Positions 62,482 through 64,000 of a stretch of 64,000 nt of DNA are shown here, in pieces. The notes below the pieces were generated by a model. That model was not told where the DNA came from and made no database searches. It was given only the letters and a program-made list of their open reading frames with translations. Positions within the stretch are counted from its first letter, which is position 1; each line of letters begins with the position of its first letter. The DNA comes from Tistrella mobilis KA081020-065 (lineage in GTDB: Bacteria; Pseudomonadota; Alphaproteobacteria; Tistrellales; Tistrellaceae), in assembly GCF_000264455.2 (NCBI RefSeq), contig NC_017956.1, positions 3,144,001 through 3,208,000 of the forward strand, in the 5' to 3' direction. Made by a program: the position numbers and the translations under genes.

Positions 62482-63378
62482 CTATCCGCGCTTGCTGAGG
62501 AAATCGCGGATATGGGCCTCCACCTCGTCCGGCGCCTCATGGGCGATCCAGTGGGTGGCATGCTGCACACGCTCAATTCTGAGATCCGGCACCCAGGCCT
62601 CCAGCCCCTCGATCAGCCCGGGCACGAGCGCCGTATCGCCCAGCCCCCAGATCACCAGGGTCGGCACCCTGACCGAATAGACCGCGGGATCGAGCAGCGG
62701 CTGCTCGGGCGGGGTCGTGCCCGCCGGCACCACGTCGATGGGCGAGGCCCGGTACCAGTTCAGCCCGCCGGTCAGCCGGCCGGGCCGGCCCCAGGCCTCC
62801 AGATAGGCGGCACGGTCTTCGTCGGTCATCAGCCCCTTGTCGTAGACCGGGCGCATCGAGAACCGCCACAGCCAGTCGAAATCATTGGCCGACAGCTTCT
62901 CTTCGGCTTCGGGCGTGCGGAACAGGCGGAAATACTGGCTGGCCCGGATCTGCTCGGGATTGCGCATCAGCTCGCGCTGGAAGGTCGCGGGATGGGGCGA
63001 GTTCAGGATGATCAGCCGGTGGATGCGGCCCGGATGGGCCATGGCGAAGGACCAGGCCGCCGCCCCGCCCCAGTCATGGGCGACCAGGATCACCTTTTCC
63101 ACCCCCAGCGCATCGATCAGCCCCAGGATGTCGCCCACCACCCGCTTCGTCCGGTAGGCTTCCACCTCGGCCGGGGCGTCGCTCTCGCCGAAGCCGCGCA
63201 GATCGGGGGCCACGCAGCGATACTCGCCTGCGAAGCGGGACATCATGCCCTTCCAGGCGTACCAGAATTCCGGAAAGCCGTGCAGGAACAGCATGACCGG
63301 GGCGTCGGCCCGGCCGGCTTCGGCGACATGCAGCGTGACCTCGCCGACCGGAACGCGGCGATGGGTGATTTCGACCAT
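62482..63378 (-). CDS. Alpha/beta hydrolase, epoxide hydrolase-like
   Basis: A 298-residue hydrolase. MLFLHGFPEFWYAWKGM is the oxyanion region, VILVAHDWGGAAAW holds the nucleophilic Asp, and HATHWIAHEAPDEV the catalytic His; the acid is probably the Asp in WGLGDTALV. The Asp nucleophile fits epoxide hydrolase or haloacetate dehalogenase rather than an esterase. GGGAGG directly precedes ATG 63387 and so serves ATG 63378, nine bases further on, which decides the start. Confidence 0.85.
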   Translation of the reverse strand: MVEITHRRVPVGEVTLHVAEAGRADAPVMLFLHGFPEFWYAWKGMMSRFAGEYRCVAPDLRGFGESDAPAEVEAYRTKRVVGDILGLIDALGVEKVILVAHDWGGAAAWSFAMAHPGRIHRLIILNSPHPATFQRELMRNPEQIRASQYFRLFRTPEAEEKLSANDFDWLWRFSMRPVYDKGLMTDEDRAAYLEAWGRPGRLTGGLNWYRASPIDVVPAGTTPPEQPLLDPAVYSVRVPTLVIWGLGDTALVPGLIEGLEAWVPDLRIERVQHATHWIAHEAPDEVEAHIRDFLSKRG

Positions 63379-63568
63379 GCGGGTCATCCTCCCTGGCGCG
63401 GCCGGGCCTTGCCGGTCCGCATTCATACGTTTGTTTTTATGCATGCTAGCGACATCCGCCCGGCACCGCCACCACTCAGGCGGTGGACATGGGATGGACA
63501 GCCGCCACCGGTCGCCGTAAAGCTCTGGCTGATCGCCGTTCCACCCCTGCGCACAAGGCCCCCGCCCC

Positions 63569-63859
63569 ATGCTCGCCCTTGCCCTCGCCTTTCTGGCCGG
63601 CCTCGTGCTCGGCCGCCTGCTCCGCGGCCATCGGACACGCATCGCCCGGCCGGTGGACCGGCTGACGACCGTGTCGATCGTCGTGCTGCTGGTGCTGATG
63701 GGCATCGGCACCGGCGCCATGCCCGATCTTGGCGCCACCCTCGCCGCCTCGGGGCTGAAGGCGGTCACGATCTCGGCCGCCGCAGTGGCGGGGTCGATCC
63801 TGGTGGCGCTGCTGCTGCTGGGGCTGATCGGCCGCACCCGGCGGAGGCCGCTGCCGTGA
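63569..63859 (+). CDS. LysO-type exporter, N-terminal small subunit (DUF340-like)
   Basis: A 96-residue membrane protein with about three hydrophobic segments and an Arg-rich loop (LRGHRTRIARPVDRL). It resembles the N-terminal part of LysO, a lysine exporter that in some bacteria is split into two genes. Its stop overlaps the next start as GTGA. The family call rests on pattern and context. Confidence 0.55.
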   Translation: MLALALAFLAGLVLGRLLRGHRTRIARPVDRLTTVSIVVLLVLMGIGTGAMPDLGATLAASGLKAVTISAAAVAGSILVALLLLGLIGRTRRRPLP

Positions 63860-64000
63860 TCATGACCCTGATCATCCTCGGCGCCTATGTCGCCGGCATC
63901 GCCCTCGGTGCCCTCGCACCAGCTCTTGCAGACCAGACATCCGCGGCGACCCAGCCGGCCCTTATGCTGCTGGTCTTCCTGGTCGGGATCGGCACGGCAC
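63856..64000 (+). CDS. LysO-type exporter, second subunit, cut by the right edge
   Basis: Begins at GTG 63856 (overlapping the preceding stop) or ATG 63862 and encodes a hydrophobic N-terminus TLIILGAYVAGIALGALAP, followed by a second span before the window ends. Coupled overlap with the small membrane gene supports one transporter made from two chains. Partial; only 48 codons visible. Confidence 0.5.
   Translation, partial: MIMTLIILGAYVAGIALGALAPALADQTSAATQPALMLLVFLVGIGTA

Overview
The window is about 70% G+C with the base-paired codon bias, operon layout and housekeeping gene order of an alphaproteobacterium. The runs ribF-ileS-lspA-DUF3035-M16-M16-pgi-mutL and tadA / rluB-like-rsmD, together with MutL carrying its own endonuclease motif, fit Rhodospirillales-type bacteria. 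Tistrella or a relative is my guess; it rests on impression, not on a search. No rRNA, tRNA, CRISPR or complete insertion sequence was seen.

The left half (about 0.7-33 kb) is an accessory catabolic region of four transport-plus-enzyme modules, three of them with a divergent or terminal regulator. (1) 0.7-9.7 kb: a spermidine/iron-type ABC importer, a polysaccharide-deacetylase-family hydrolase, two short-chain dehydrogenases and an amidase form one leftward operon, with a divergent MarR gene and an inverted repeat between them. (2) 9.9-18.8 kb: a dipeptide-type ABC importer, an aconitase-family hydro-lyase (large and small subunits), an isocitrate-lyase-family lyase and an IclR regulator. 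This reads as uptake, isomerisation by hydration, and retro-aldol cleavage of a branched malate-like acid, and the small subunit lacks the usual substrate motif. (3) 20.9-29.1 kb: a polar-amino-acid ABC importer, a dimethylformamidase-like protein, a class III aminotransferase and a beta-keto acid cleavage enzyme, with a divergent LysR gene. This fits amide hydrolysis, transamination and CoA-dependent cleavage of a beta-keto acid. (4) 29.2-32.8 kb: an EmrA/EmrB-type efflux pair and an AraC regulator with less extreme base composition.

Between modules 2 and 3 sits a small regulatory patch: a DUF4160 / DUF2442-HTH pair with a near-perfect 14-bp-arm palindrome just upstream, an XRE regulator, a hairpin-rich intergenic stretch and a small protein paralogous to one at 272. 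The window begins with what looks like the 5' end of a nucleotidyltransferase gene broken by a stop at codon 9.

The right half (33-64 kb) is mostly chromosomal core: terC/alx, an M23 peptidase, xseA, purD, motAB, tadA, an RluB-type pseudouridine synthase with a very long acidic/RGG tail, rsmD, mutL, pgi, two M16 peptidases, lspA, ileS and ribF. One pair stands out: a cobalamin-binding-type radical SAM enzyme at 47.1-48.8 kb, coupled by a 4-bp overlap to a MetC-like PLP enzyme. The window ends in a two-gene LysO-type exporter cut by the right edge.
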